DNA of 64,000 nucleotides from JAANXG01 sp963731035 (GCA_963731035.1 CAVSUY010000018.1:1-64000), one strand, 5' to 3'. Shown: positions 8,470 through 17,781, numbered from the stretch's first letter. Numbers and translations: made by a program. The notes: a model not told the origin generated them from the sequence alone.

Positions 8470-9267
8470 ATGCACTCTCACGTTGAGGTGACAATGTTTA
8501 CCAGCAATCCATTCGCCACGATGAACGACTTTCTGCCCGTGGCTGCCATGCAGACCTACATCGTATTGATGGCCCTGGCTGTGGTCGCCGGGACAGTGTT
8601 CGATGTCGTGCACAAGGGCAGTGCCCGGTACTTCTTCGAGAACTGGCGCAAGTCGAAGGGCAAGAGTCGGGAGCCGATCGCTGGCGGCGAGCTCGTGTCG
8701 ATCGCCGTCAGGACGGCGGTCGTGGACGTGCTGGCCTCCGGAGAATTCTGCAGCGCGCGGCGGCGTGTTGCCCACCTGCTCGGCATGTACGGCTTCGTGC
8801 TCTACATCGTCGCCACCGTCATGATGGTGTTCAATGCCTCGGCGAGCTCGATATGGGCGCAGCTGTGGTGGATCGGCGGCCTGATGGTTTGCGCGGGCGG
8901 CTGGTGGTTCTGGTTTTTCATCCGCGTGGATGTCGTTGCCGAGGGCAATTCTCCGTTCCGTGTCGCGAAAGCCGACCTCTTCATCCTGTCGCTTCTCGCG
9001 AGCGTGACGCTCGGCCTCATCTGGGCGATCGTGCAACGGCTCGGTGGTGGTGCCGCCGCTACCGTGCTCTTCTGGTTGTACATTATCGCCACCACCGTGC
9101 TCTTCTGCGGGGTGCCCTGGTCGAAGTTCGCACATATGTTCTTCAAGCCGGCTGCCGCCTTCGAAAAGAGGATTTCCAACGCGAATGGTACGCGCAACAA
9201 TCTGCCTGCGCCCGCCGATAGGCCTGAGCGGTTCGGTACCCTTGCGAAGCACGTCCGACATTATTGA
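8470..9267 (+). CDS. aprM: APS reductase membrane anchor AprM
   Basis: A 265-residue integral membrane protein directly upstream of aprB and aprA. About five hydrophobic segments are visible (for example QTYIVLMALAVVAGTVF, LLGMYGFVLYIVATVMMVF, LFILSLLASVTLGLIW). In sulfur oxidisers AprM is thought to anchor the soluble AprBA to the membrane and carry electrons from sulfite oxidation toward quinone. Two starts are possible: ATG 8470 (GAGG at 8457-8460) or ATG 8494 (GAGG at 8485-8488). The call rests on membrane character plus invariant gene order. It starts the operon and leaves 18 bp before aprB. Confidence 0.85.
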   Translation: MHSHVEVTMFTSNPFATMNDFLPVAAMQTYIVLMALAVVAGTVFDVVHKGSARYFFENWRKSKGKSREPIAGGELVSIAVRTAVVDVLASGEFCSARRRVAHLLGMYGFVLYIVATVMMVFNASASSIWAQLWWIGGLMVCAGGWWFWFFIRVDVVAEGNSPFRVAKADLFILSLLASVTLGLIWAIVQRLGGGAAATVLFWLYIIATTVLFCGVPWSKFAHMFFKPAAAFEKRISNANGTRNNLPAPADRPERFGTLAKHVRHY

Positions 9268-9285
9268 TTGGGAGAAAGGCGAACC

Positions 9286-9750
9286 ATGCCGACATTCGTT
9301 TACATGACTCGATGCGACGGCTGCGGCTATTGCGTCGACATCTGCCCATCCGACATCATGCACATCGATAAGACGTACCGGCGCGCACTGAATATCGAGC
9401 CGAACATGTGCTGGGAATGCTATTCGTGCGTGAAAGCCTGTCCGCAGAACGCGATCGACGTGCGCGGCTACGCCGACTTCGCGCCGCTGGGGCACAGCGT
9501 GCGGGTGCTGCGGGAAGAGAAGAAGGGGACAATCTCCTGGAGGGTCAAGTTCCGCGATGGCCGCGAGAAGGACTTCGAGTCCCCGATCCGCACGACTCCC
9601 TGGGGATCGATCAAGGCGCCTGACGAGTACGCCGCGCCGAGCTCCGAGGATTTCAACCGACAGGAGCTCGCGCACGAGCCAGACGCACTCAAGATCGAGG
9701 GTGGCTTGCCCGCGCTGCGCCGCGACCAACTCAAGCAGCGGGTCGTGTGA
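9286..9750 (+). CDS. aprB: Adenylylsulfate reductase beta subunit
   Basis: A 154-residue iron-sulfur protein. CDGCGYCVDICP near residue 10 and CWECYSCVKACP near residue 45 bind two [4Fe-4S] clusters that pass electrons between the FAD of AprA and the membrane partner. The start MPTFVYMTRCDGCG matches the family start, and GGGAGAAAGG precedes it. The C-terminal tail wraps around AprA in known structures. The stop overlaps the aprA start as TGATG, so the two are translationally coupled. The complex oxidises sulfite plus AMP to APS in the cytoplasm during sulfur oxidation. Confidence 0.96.
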   Translation: MPTFVYMTRCDGCGYCVDICPSDIMHIDKTYRRALNIEPNMCWECYSCVKACPQNAIDVRGYADFAPLGHSVRVLREEKKGTISWRVKFRDGREKDFESPIRTTPWGSIKAPDEYAAPSSEDFNRQELAHEPDALKIEGGLPALRRDQLKQRVV

Positions 9751-11594
9751 TGGGACTGTTCGGAGGCAGGAAAACACAGTACGTCGACGCAGACATCCTC
9801 GTCATCGGCGGCGGCATGGCCGGTACCGGCGCGACCTACGAGTCCCGCTACTGGGGACGAGATCTGAAGATCGTCTGCGTCGAAAAGGCGAATATCGAGC
9901 GCAGCGGCGCCGTAGCCCAGGGACTGTACGCCATCAACTGCTATATGGGCATGCAATGGGGCGAGAACCAGCCCGAAGACCACGTGCGCTACGCGCGCAA
10001 CGACCTGATGGGCCTGGTGCGCGAGGACCTCGGTTACGACATCGCCCGGCACGTCGACGGCACGGTGCACAAATTCGAGGAATGGGGTCTGCCGATAATG
10101 CGCGACCCCGAGACCGGACGCTACCAGCGGGAAGGCAAATGGCAGATCATGATCCACGGCGAGAGCTACAAGCCGATCGTTGCCGAGGCCGCACGCAAGG
10201 CCGCGAGCGAAGTCTACAACCGGGTCATGGTCACGCATCTGCTCATGGACAGCACGAAGCCGAACCGGGTCGCCGGCGCCGTCGGCTTCAACGTCCGCAC
10301 CGGCGACTTCTACGTGTTTCGCGCCAAGGCGGTCATCGTCGCTGCCGGCGGTGCGTCGCACATCTTCAAGCCGCGCTCCGTCGGCGAAGGCATGGGGCGG
10401 ACCTGGTATGCACCCTGGTCGAGCGCTTCCGCTTACGCCCTGCCAATCCAGGTCGGCGCCAAGATGACGCAGATGGAGAACCGAATCGTCCTCACCCGCT
10501 TCAAGGACGGCTACGGACCGGTCGGCGCGTACTTTCTCCACCTGAAGACCTACACCCAAAACGGCTACGGCGAGGAGTACGAAAAGCGGTGGTACGAGGA
10601 CACCAAGGCGTTGGTGGGCGAATATGTCGACCATCACCCGGTGCCCACCTGCCTGCGCAACCACGCTCTGTTGAAGGAAGTGGCCGCCGGCCGTGGCCCC
10701 ATCCGCATGGTGACAAAGGAAGCTTTCCAGGATCCGCATAAGGAAACCATCGGCTGGGAAAACTTTCTCGGGATGACGATTGGCCAGGCGGTCGTCTGGG
10801 CCTCCCAGAACATAGACCCCAAGCACGTCAATCCGGAGCTGACCACCTCCGAACCGTACGTGATGGGATCGCACGCCACCTGCTCAGGAGCGTGGGCGAG
10901 CGGGCCCGAGGACTACGCCCCCGACGAATACCAATGGGGCTACAATCGTATGATGACGGTCGAGGGCCTGTTCGGCGCCGGCGACACCATCGGCGGCACC
11001 GCGCACAAGTTTTCGTCGGGGTCCTTTACCGAAGGTCGAATCGCCGCCAAGGCGGCGGTCAAGTACGCGATGGACCTGAATAACGTACAGCCACAGGTAA
11101 GCGAGCAGGAGGTCCGAGACCTTAAGCACACGATCTATCAGCCGCTGGAGAACTATCGCATCGGCCGCAACGAGATCGTAGCCGGCACAGTGTCGCCGAG
11201 CTATATCCTACCGATCCACGGCCTGCAGCGGCTCGAAAAAATCATGGACGAATACGTCGGCGGCATCAGCACCAACTACATGACCAATGGACCGCTCCTC
11301 AGCCGCGGACTCGAGCTGCTCACTATGCTCAAGGAAGACATGAGCCGCATCGGCGCCGAAGACCTGCACCAGCTGCAGCGCGCGTGGGAGCTCCAGCATC
11401 GACTCCTTGCCTCGGAATCCGTCACCCATCACACATTGTTCCGCGAGGAAACGCGCTGGCCTGGATATTACTACCGGGGCGACTTCATGAAACTGGACGA
11501 TAAGGACTGGCACTGCTTTACCCTGTCCCGCTACGACCGAAAGTCCGGCGAATGGATGATGGAGAAAGCGCCCGTCTACCATATTGTAGACTGA
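9750..11594 (+). CDS. aprA: Adenylylsulfate reductase alpha subunit
   Basis: A 614-residue flavoprotein of the succinate dehydrogenase/fumarate reductase type. The FAD-binding start ILVIGGGMAGTGATYE lies near residues 16-31, followed by VEKANIERSGAVAQGL. Conserved active-site stretches include NRIVLTRFKDGYGPVG and FGAGDTIGGTAHKFSSGSF. In sulfur oxidisers it forms APS from sulfite and AMP, with ATP sulfurylase (not in this window) then releasing sulfate. Length and ends fit the family. Its C-terminal 90 residues have a decayed relative at 6519-6790. No clear terminator follows; the next 700 bp are remnants. Confidence 0.97.
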   Translation: MGLFGGRKTQYVDADILVIGGGMAGTGATYESRYWGRDLKIVCVEKANIERSGAVAQGLYAINCYMGMQWGENQPEDHVRYARNDLMGLVREDLGYDIARHVDGTVHKFEEWGLPIMRDPETGRYQREGKWQIMIHGESYKPIVAEAARKAASEVYNRVMVTHLLMDSTKPNRVAGAVGFNVRTGDFYVFRAKAVIVAAGGASHIFKPRSVGEGMGRTWYAPWSSASAYALPIQVGAKMTQMENRIVLTRFKDGYGPVGAYFLHLKTYTQNGYGEEYEKRWYEDTKALVGEYVDHHPVPTCLRNHALLKEVAAGRGPIRMVTKEAFQDPHKETIGWENFLGMTIGQAVVWASQNIDPKHVNPELTTSEPYVMGSHATCSGAWASGPEDYAPDEYQWGYNRMMTVEGLFGAGDTIGGTAHKFSSGSFTEGRIAAKAAVKYAMDLNNVQPQVSEQEVRDLKHTIYQPLENYRIGRNEIVAGTVSPSYILPIHGLQRLEKIMDEYVGGISTNYMTNGPLLSRGLELLTMLKEDMSRIGAEDLHQLQRAWELQHRLLASESVTHHTLFREETRWPGYYYRGDFMKLDDKDWHCFTLSRYDRKSGEWMMEKAPVYHIVD

Positions 11595-11691
11595 CCGGCT
11601 TTGCAGAAACGTGCAGAAAAGGCAAACGTTCCGTTTCCGATGGAAATGAGGCCTGTGCCTTGTTGGCGGTCCCTGTTGCCCTCGGCCAGTC

Positions 11692-11835
11692 CCGCTGGAT
11701 ACCTTCCACGCGATTCTCATCTCTCCCATTGACAACTACGGTCTCGATGAGATCGGCGTGAAGGCATACCCCTGGTGCTGATCGGCGTGGGATTGTCGGT
11801 CGGTTTCCGTTCGAACGTATGGAACATGGTGTCGG
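11692..11835 (+). pseudogene. ABC transporter permease fragment (COG4603-like)
   Basis: One frame reads LDTFHAILISPIDNYGLDE then IGVKA. After loss of one base near 11766 the next frame reads IPLVLIGVGLSVGFRSNVWNM. Together they match the first conserved region of nucleoside/sugar ABC permeases (pattern LLIALGL-x-VAFRANVWN). It breaks off at the IS91-type fragment that follows. No start, partner ATPase or rest of the permease is present. Confidence 0.55.
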
Positions 11836-12020
11836 GGGTCAGCTCGCTCTGAATCGGCGACCTTATACGCTGAAAACGCCGATCCGCGACGGCACCACCC
11901 GAATCCTCTTCATGTCGTTGGACTTCATTGCCCGGTTAATCCCCTCCGGTCGTCGAACGCCGCGTCGATCGCATGTTCCGACTCAACAGCCGCTTCGGGT
12001 TGGTAGCTGACGTTCACGCG
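11836..12020 (+). pseudogene. IS91-family transposase, C-terminal fragment
   Basis: One frame reads YTLKTPIRDGTTRILFMSLD then FIARL, and after a frame change RMFRLNSRFGLV. This is the end of the Y2 (IS91/IS801-type) transposase, usually YRLKTP-x-RDGTTH-x-x-FEPLDFIARL followed by FAPNS. No intact gene or ends are visible. From 12021 to 12327 nothing recognisable is seen. Confidence 0.7.
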
Positions 12021-12327
12021 TGTCCAACTGAAGGTCCACATAGCCATCCACAGCGGACCTTGCTGGGTGTCAACCGGTCAGCACGGCGGCTGACTCTGCA
12101 GTTGCGGCCCCGCGTTCGGGATGTCCGCTTCGGGTTCGTCGCGCCGGCCGAAACCCCGAAACGAAGTTCCGGAGACTGCCCGGCAGCGGACGGACATCGC
12201 ATTTCACCCAAATGGGCGGGTGCTTCTCACCTGTTTAGGTAATTCCGAACCCCACATTGGTTTCTCACGAGCGCGAGAAAATGAAACAGTGTGTCTCGAC
12301 GAGGCCGCGCCCGGAAAAATCGTTCCC

Positions 12328-13113
12328 CTACGCTTTCCGTAGGTGCGAGACCTGAATGCCGGGCGCGTTTTTGTGTTCGGTGACAACGATGGTGACATCG
12401 CGAAGCAGGGTCTGCCTCAATATGATCACCGCGACCTCGGTGGTCGCAATGGCACTGTAAATATGCGGTCTGAGCTGACAAAGCGGAAACAAAGCGGCGC
12501 GCGTCCCAGCCACGACACGCGTTTTCTTGCCGTCCGCCGCCTTGAGAACCAGGGTTCCCTCTATCAGGAAGATCGACGCGTCATCTTTGGATTCTCGCTT
12601 TATCAGAACACTTCCTGCCGGCTTTCTTGAAACAGCGAGCCCACGGGCAAAATTCTCCTTGAGTGCATCATTGAACTCGTTGAAGGGTGAAAATCGGGAC
12701 AGCAGGCTGCCGGTCACGGGAGCGCCATCCTCGATGTGGTAGAGGCTGAATTGCACCGAATCGCTCTGCTCACCATCCCGCCAAGTATTCTCCGTTGTCG
12801 AAAATTCGTTCTGCTCCGATGTCAGTATCGAGGCCCGCGTTTTGTCAGGTTCCCCGGGGTCCGTGGCGTATCGCATATTGGCAGTGCGTTTGGTCCGGTT
12901 TGTCCCCTGTGGTGCCGGCTGCCGCTTTCGCCTCTTCGTTGTCTTCTCGTTGCGCCAGACAACCACCAGCACACCAGCGCAAATCAACAACAGACCGGAA
13001 AGGATCCCGAAAATATTGGGCAGGAGAACAATGGTCAGGACGCCAGAACCAACGTATATGACCGGCTGCATCCGGTGGATGGAGTACGGCATATGTGCTT
13101 TGCGTGGCAACAT
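12328..13113 (-). CDS. Membrane-anchored protein with cyclic-nucleotide-binding-like domain
   Basis: A 261-residue frame; a shorter start at the second or third methionine (M8, M15) is possible. Near the N-terminus a long hydrophobic segment (VIYVGSGVLTIVLLPNIFG then LLLICAGVLVVVW) spans the membrane, followed by a basic stretch TTKRRKRQP. The C-terminal 130 residues (KPAGSVLIKRESKDDASIFL, EGTLVLKAADG, VVAGTRAALFPL) follow the beta-roll pattern of CRP-type effector domains, with no helix-turn-helix after it. The ligand residues are not clear. It lies alone in AT-richer DNA. I am unsure of the family. Confidence 0.45.
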   Translation of the reverse strand: MLPRKAHMPYSIHRMQPVIYVGSGVLTIVLLPNIFGILSGLLLICAGVLVVVWRNEKTTKRRKRQPAPQGTNRTKRTANMRYATDPGEPDKTRASILTSEQNEFSTTENTWRDGEQSDSVQFSLYHIEDGAPVTGSLLSRFSPFNEFNDALKENFARGLAVSRKPAGSVLIKRESKDDASIFLIEGTLVLKAADGKKTRVVAGTRAALFPLCQLRPHIYSAIATTEVAVIILRQTLLRDVTIVVTEHKNAPGIQVSHLRKA

Positions 13114-13717
13114 TTATGAACCCGCGCAGTCTTCCAATCCGGGCTGCGGGCTTTATGTATCTATTGCTGATCTGCGGGGACCCAGCGTCGGTCAGCGTTG
13201 TCGGTCTTGCGTTGCAGCTTGGTCCCAACCCCCAATTTAGTGTATAGACCACAAATTCAGAATTGTCAGTGTATTACCGCACATTTCGTCAAATTGGGCC
13301 CCGCCGAGCGGGAACCTATTCCCCTGAAACGGGGATGTCGGGGCCATCCCCGCCATCGGTGTCACACCCCACAACCACAGGCAGCAGCGTCTTCTGATTC
13401 CCCTCTTTGCCATCTGCAGTTCGGATACGAAGATCTGACCGGAGCGTCAATCCAGGACGCGTCCACCTCGGTGCCGCGGATTCCACGCTGCGACTTGTCC
13501 TTCGGAACACCTTAGAACCGTGTGTGCCGGGCTAGGGACCGCGGGGTGTCCGCTTCGGGTTGCTTCCTGCCCTTCTCTCAGTGTTTCGCAGCGTCTGAAG
13601 TACGCCGCATTGCGGACTGTCGTCGGTGCGGATATCTACGGCGGATTCCGGCCAGAAGCGGTCACGCCTTGGCAAGCGAGGTCGTCCGGAGTAACAATAT
13701 GGACACGTGGAGGCATT
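13114..13717. other. No recognisable gene
   Basis: About 600 bp. A 43-codon plus-strand frame at 13116-13247 begins with a signal-like stretch, but nothing supports its expression. No repeats or RNA genes recognised. The end of the interval holds the ribosome site of the next gene. Confidence 0.4.
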
Positions 13718-14464
13718 GTGCTCAGATTATTCTTCTCAATCTCGATGGTCTTTATTTTCGGTTGGCTGCCCGGTGCGGCGATGGCCGGCGAGCCGGACTG
13801 GACGCCCTACCGTCAACTGCTTTCACGCTATGTTGTCCCCGGCGAACTGCAGGGCATCAAACTGAACACCTTGCATTACAGTGCGCTGCGTTCCGATCCG
13901 TTGCTGAACCAGGCCGTCGCCATTGTCGAAACCTTTCCCGTCCAGCAGTTGCAGACCCGTGAGGAAAAACTCAGTTTCTATATTAATGCCTACAACATTC
14001 TGGCTATCAAAATGATCCGGGATCACTGGCCGGTGGACAGCATCAAGGATGCAGGACACTGGTACAGTCCGGTCTGGAAAAAGGATGCCGGCACTATCGA
14101 TGGCGAAACCGTGACGCTGCAACAGGTGGAGGATGACTTTCTGCGCAGCCTGCATGAACCGCGGATTCACTTGGCTATCGTCTGCGCTTCCATCAGTTGC
14201 CCGGACTTGCGAATGAAACCCTACCGCGCTGCATCCCTGAACCAGCAACTGGATGATCAGGCCAAACGGTTTCTGGCCAATCCGGGCAAGGGCCTGAGGA
14301 TTGATGGCGAAACCGCGCATGTGTCGAGAATCTTTCACTGGTTCAAAGACGATTTCAAGGTCGGCGGCGGAGTGGAAGCCTTTATCCGCCGCTATCATCC
14401 ATTACCGCAATCGGTGAATATCGATGCGGATATCGATTACAACTGGCAGCTGAACGGTTCCTAA
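13718..14464 (+). CDS. DUF547 domain protein, exported
   Basis: A 248-residue protein beginning at GTG 13718, selected because TGGAGG lies at 13708-13713 and because it gives a clean signal peptide (LRLFFSISMVFIFGWLPG then AAMAG). The body matches DUF547: FYINAYNILAIKMI near residue 85 and IVCASISCPDLR near residue 155, with the conserved cysteine/serine pattern of that family, sometimes likened to thiol peptidases. Biochemical role unknown. Predicted periplasmic. Stands alone. Confidence 0.85.
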   Translation: MLRLFFSISMVFIFGWLPGAAMAGEPDWTPYRQLLSRYVVPGELQGIKLNTLHYSALRSDPLLNQAVAIVETFPVQQLQTREEKLSFYINAYNILAIKMIRDHWPVDSIKDAGHWYSPVWKKDAGTIDGETVTLQQVEDDFLRSLHEPRIHLAIVCASISCPDLRMKPYRAASLNQQLDDQAKRFLANPGKGLRIDGETAHVSRIFHWFKDDFKVGGGVEAFIRRYHPLPQSVNIDADIDYNWQLNGS

Positions 14465-14882
14465 CAGGCTCACCAGTGCCGTCGGTGAAGCTGAAATTAA
14501 ATCGCTGCGCCGGAGAAAAGACGCCGGGCCGCCTGTTCATCCTGCCTGACGGCCCCATCGAGTGGATAGAGTGGCAAGTGCAAGCCCCGGAGTTATTGTT
14601 GCCGACCACTCTGGTCATCTACTACTGGGTTGGTAGCAGAAGGTCGCGCACCAGGGCTGGAACGTCCGGTCTCAGCAGCATAGCGGACTATCACAGCGTG
14701 CTACGTGGGCGTCAGGCTCCGGCCAGGAGCGGACTTTCAGACAGTCGCGCCACAGAACCGAATGGGCCATTGCGGCCCCGACAGGACTTCGCGTCTTGTC
14801 AAGCAATCGTGCTAGTGGCTACATTTGCGAGCAATGAGGCCAATTCATTCCATCAATTTGATCCGGCAAAGACGAATATGCC
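14465..14882. other. No recognisable gene
   Basis: About 420 bp between the DUF547 gene and the truncated SnoaL-like gene. The frames present have no recognised similarity or ribosome site, and no repeat family of the window occurs here. Confidence 0.4.
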
Positions 14883-15107
14883 ATGAGCGATACGACCAAT
14901 ATTCAAGTTGTCTTGCGCTGTTTCGACGGTCGTACCTCTGGAGATTCAGTCGTTTTGATGTCCACTTTGGTTCCGGATGTCGTCCACTACTTCTTGCCCG
15001 CGATTCACAAGCCGATCCGTGGGGCCGAGCATTTGTCGCGGTACTGGCGGAAATTTCAAAAAATATACAGTCCTACCTGGCGGCATGACCACACGATCGC
15101 GAGCGGC
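14883..15107 (+). pseudogene. SnoaL-like (NTF2-fold) protein, truncated
   Basis: From ATG 14883 the frame gives an NTF2-fold start (SDTTNIQVVLRCFDG, then LVPDVVHYFLPAIHKPIRG, AEHLSRYWRKFQKIYSPTW, HTIASGD). After about 75 residues similarity ends where a minus-strand RAYT fragment begins, and the C-terminal half of the fold is missing. A frame continues to 15236 but encodes antisense transposase sequence. Confidence 0.65.
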
Positions 15108-15200
15108 GACGTCACAGAAAAAGCAGGCACTTCGATTGTTGCATCGCTGAACGATGTGCCAGGGATTCCCGGCAACGGCAAGACGCGCCCTCCTCGGCAT
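15108..15200 (-). pseudogene. REP-associated tyrosine transposase (RAYT/Y1), N-terminal fragment
   Basis: The minus strand reads MPRRARLAVAGNPWHIVQRC followed by NNRSACFF, the usual start of IS200-like RAYT proteins (MPRRARL-x-x-AG-x-PWHI-x-QRGNNR). The G of QRGNNR is C here. The catalytic H-x-H and tyrosine parts are absent. It cuts into the SnoaL-like gene. REP pairs of the type such enzymes mobilise are found elsewhere in the window. Confidence 0.8.
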
Positions 15201-15294
15201 CACAAACCTCCTTGTCATTCACCAAAGCTATTCTAAATCGTGGTCTGTCCCCATTTTACCATTTTACGGGTCTTACCCCCGCGTTCGTGCCGCG

Positions 15295-16419
15295 TCAGTC
15301 TTGTTTGGGCATCCTGCCGAGGAAGCGCTCCCGGTCCTTGGGATCGTCGATCTTCTCGGCAAGCCTTTGGTAACACTCCCGCAGGTCGCGCACCCGGGGT
15401 GCGATGCGGCGCACCTGCACGCTGGCGATCGGCCCAATCGCATCGGCGAGATGCCGGGTAACCTCCTTGATTTCATCCTCGGTCGGCCCACGTCTGTCCA
15501 CCGAGATGTCGGCCGAGATGTCGGCCGAAAGGACCGTTCCCACGTGGGACGCGTCGATCATCGCAAGGAATGCCTCCGCCGACTGCGGGCGATCCTCCTC
15601 ACGCACCGCGAGGGCGGCGTCGATCGCCTCCAGCAACGCAGTGCTGTAACGCCCACGGGCCGCCTCGACCGCCGGCACAATCCCGTCAGTACGCACGCGT
15701 GCCGTCGCTTCCACTGGCCTCTTGCCGGTGACGGCGTGGTAGAGCATGGCGCCGAGACCATAGATGTCGCTCCACGGCCCTTGCTCCGAGTGGCTGACAT
15801 ACTGCTCGAATGGCGCGTAACCCATCGAGACGATGTTGGTCATCGCGTGGCTGCGTGCGCCCATCGCCTGGCGCGCCGCACCGAAATCGAGCAGCACCGG
15901 CGTGCCATCGTCGCGTACATAGATGTTGTCGGGCTTGATGTCGCGGTGCAGGAAGCCGGCCGCATGCACGTGCGCGAGCCCGTCGAGCAGCGGTACCACG
16001 ATGCGCCGCAGCTCCGCCTCGCTCAAGGCGCCGCTGCGTAGCAGCAGCGTGCCCAGATCGTCGCCGCGCTCGTACTCCATCACGAGGTACGCGGTGTTGT
16101 TGGCCTCAAAGTAGTGCAGGACCGACACGATGTTGGGGTGCCTGAATGTAACCAGCGTCTGCGCCTCCTGTCGGAAGCGGCTCAGGCCCCACTCGTAGTC
16201 CTCGACGCTCTTCGAGCCGGTCGGATGGACCGAGGACGTATCATGATCGCGCACCGCGATGTCCGAGGGCAGGTATTCCTTGATCGCCACCATGCGTTCG
16301 ATTATCAATTCGCGCGCCCTGTAGGTGATGCCGAAGCCGCCTGAGCCGAGCACGCTCTCGATCTCGTAGCCACCAAGGAGGTGGCCGCTCGCCAGCGCGT
16401 TGCGATTTGTCTCTTCCAT
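15295..16419 (-). CDS. Serine/threonine protein kinase
   Basis: A 374-residue Hanks-type kinase with start ATG 16419; an upstream ATG at 16452 would overlap the preceding gene. The glycine loop GSGGFGITYRA lies near residue 25, VAIKEYLP follows, the catalytic loop HRDIKPDN is near 158-165, and DFGAAR near 177, with an APFEQY activation/P+1 segment. All catalytic residues are present. The last 75 residues are a charged helical tail without membrane segment, so it is cytoplasmic. It begins 19 bp after the haem/HAMP receptor gene 16439-17317 and is very probably co-transcribed and functionally paired with it. The substrate is unknown. Confidence 0.93.
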   Translation of the reverse strand: MEETNRNALASGHLLGGYEIESVLGSGGFGITYRARELIIERMVAIKEYLPSDIAVRDHDTSSVHPTGSKSVEDYEWGLSRFRQEAQTLVTFRHPNIVSVLHYFEANNTAYLVMEYERGDDLGTLLLRSGALSEAELRRIVVPLLDGLAHVHAAGFLHRDIKPDNIYVRDDGTPVLLDFGAARQAMGARSHAMTNIVSMGYAPFEQYVSHSEQGPWSDIYGLGAMLYHAVTGKRPVEATARVRTDGIVPAVEAARGRYSTALLEAIDAALAVREEDRPQSAEAFLAMIDASHVGTVLSADISADISVDRRGPTEDEIKEVTRHLADAIGPIASVQVRRIAPRVRDLRECYQRLAEKIDDPKDRERFLGRMPKQD

Positions 16420-16438
16420 GCCAGCGCCCGGTTCGATG

Positions 16439-17317
16439 TCAGCGGGCCCCATCGAGCATGCCCATCGCCTGCTTGAGACTGCGACGCATACGATTGAAGG
16501 ACACGCCAAGACGGCCGATTTCATCCTTCCGTCCGGCCTCGAATTCCTCGATGTCGAAGTTACCTACGCTGACCTCGTCCGCCGCCCGTGCCATACGCAT
16601 GATCGGTCGCAAGATCATGCGTCCCAACATGACATTGAGAACGACATATAGTACGACAAATACCGAGCACAAGGACGCAATGAAAGTGAAGAACGCACGG
16701 TCGGCCTTCCTGGTCGCGACCGCGGTCGGTACCGAAACGACCTGGGCGCCGACGACCTCATTCAGCTTCCAGCCGAAACCGTTGTCCCCGCCGTAGACCT
16801 TGATCATCGAGGCCGGTGCGTTTGCGGGTTCGCCGTGGCAGGTCAGACAAGCCTTGTCGGTGATCCGGATCGGGTCCGCGATGTAGAGTGTGCCGCCGCG
16901 CAGCGTTTGCCGCACACCCGAGAACGACTTGGCTTCGGGGTCTTGCTGGAACGCCCGGATAAGGTCAGCCTGCCAGTCAGAGGCCCGGTCACGGGGGTTG
17001 GTAGGGTTGAGCGTGGCCTCGATATAGCTGAAGTCACGGTAGTCCGCGGGCAGGCGTTTGAGCGTCTCAGTCGCAGCGTAGGCGGGCACAGTCTGCGGTA
17101 GAAAGGTCTGCGCGAGCTGGTTCGCAAGCTTGGGCCGGATCTCGCTCACCGTGTAGGACCGAATCGCGCGTGCCGCCTGGATCATGATATTGGCGTCGCG
17201 GATAACCTCGTCCCGGGCATTACGCTGCAGGATGTCGTAGGATATGAAGGCCGATACTCCAAGTCCGGCTGCGAATACGATAGTCAATATCAGGTTGAAC
17301 TTAAGACGCAACCCCAT
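16439..17317 (-). CDS. Haem-binding DUF3365 (Tll0287-like) receptor with HAMP domain
   Basis: A 292-residue membrane receptor starting MGLRLKFNL. One membrane helix lies at about residues 5-25, and a periplasmic DUF3365 domain with a single c-type haem motif CLTCH near 156-160 follows. A second helix lies at about 206-230 (LCSVFVVLYVVLNVMLG), then a HAMP domain (RMARAADEVSVGNFDIEE). The protein ends there, without kinase, cyclase or chemotaxis output. Known DUF3365-HAMP proteins usually carry an output domain; here the Ser/Thr kinase encoded next may be that output. A redox- or ligand-sensing role is inferred from the haem. Confidence 0.88.
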   Translation of the reverse strand: MGLRLKFNLILTIVFAAGLGVSAFISYDILQRNARDEVIRDANIMIQAARAIRSYTVSEIRPKLANQLAQTFLPQTVPAYAATETLKRLPADYRDFSYIEATLNPTNPRDRASDWQADLIRAFQQDPEAKSFSGVRQTLRGGTLYIADPIRITDKACLTCHGEPANAPASMIKVYGGDNGFGWKLNEVVGAQVVSVPTAVATRKADRAFFTFIASLCSVFVVLYVVLNVMLGRMILRPIMRMARAADEVSVGNFDIEEFEAGRKDEIGRLGVSFNRMRRSLKQAMGMLDGAR

Positions 17318-17781
17318 GGTGACTTGCTTCTGCAACGGGTACCTCGATCCGAGCCCCTTGCGAGGCTGGGAATGATTGATCTGAGTCCATAATTTAGTCG
17401 GCACCGCGTCCATTCGTGCACCAGTAACCTTCCTCACGCTATTTTACTCCATCCAGGCCACAGATCCCAAAGCCACCGACTCACGACCGAGCCATTAAGG
17501 CGGCAAACCGGCATTCATCCAGGCCAATCTCCCCCGGTTCCACGGTCTCGACTCGCCTGCTGACAACCAGGTTTACGAGTATGTCGAGGCAGCGTCACCT
17601 GGCCTCGGGGCAACTGACTTGACCGCGCTCTCCGGCAAGGCGGCGGTTACAGGGAAACGACGGAGTCTCAAGATCCCGTCAGGCCTGGATCCGGCTCGCG
17701 AACCGTCTCCGTCGATCCGCCGGCGTCCGACGAACCCCCGGCGATTCCGAACGGCGTACGAGGGCTTTCCAGGGGCGAGAG
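17318..17781. other. No confident gene
   Basis: About 460 bp upstream of the receptor gene and past the end of the VOC gene. A plus-strand frame from about 17501 reads protein-like (FIQANLPRFHGLDSPADNQV) but has no start and no recognised family. The promoter of the receptor/kinase operon should lie here; I do not see a strong match. Confidence 0.35.

Noticed and set aside
8167..9777. 536-codon open frame on minus
   Set aside because: Antisense of aprM and aprB; Arg/His-rich shadow frame.
13116..13247. 43-codon plus frame with signal-like start
   Set aside because: Weak start context and no similarity; starts almost back to back with the minus gene.
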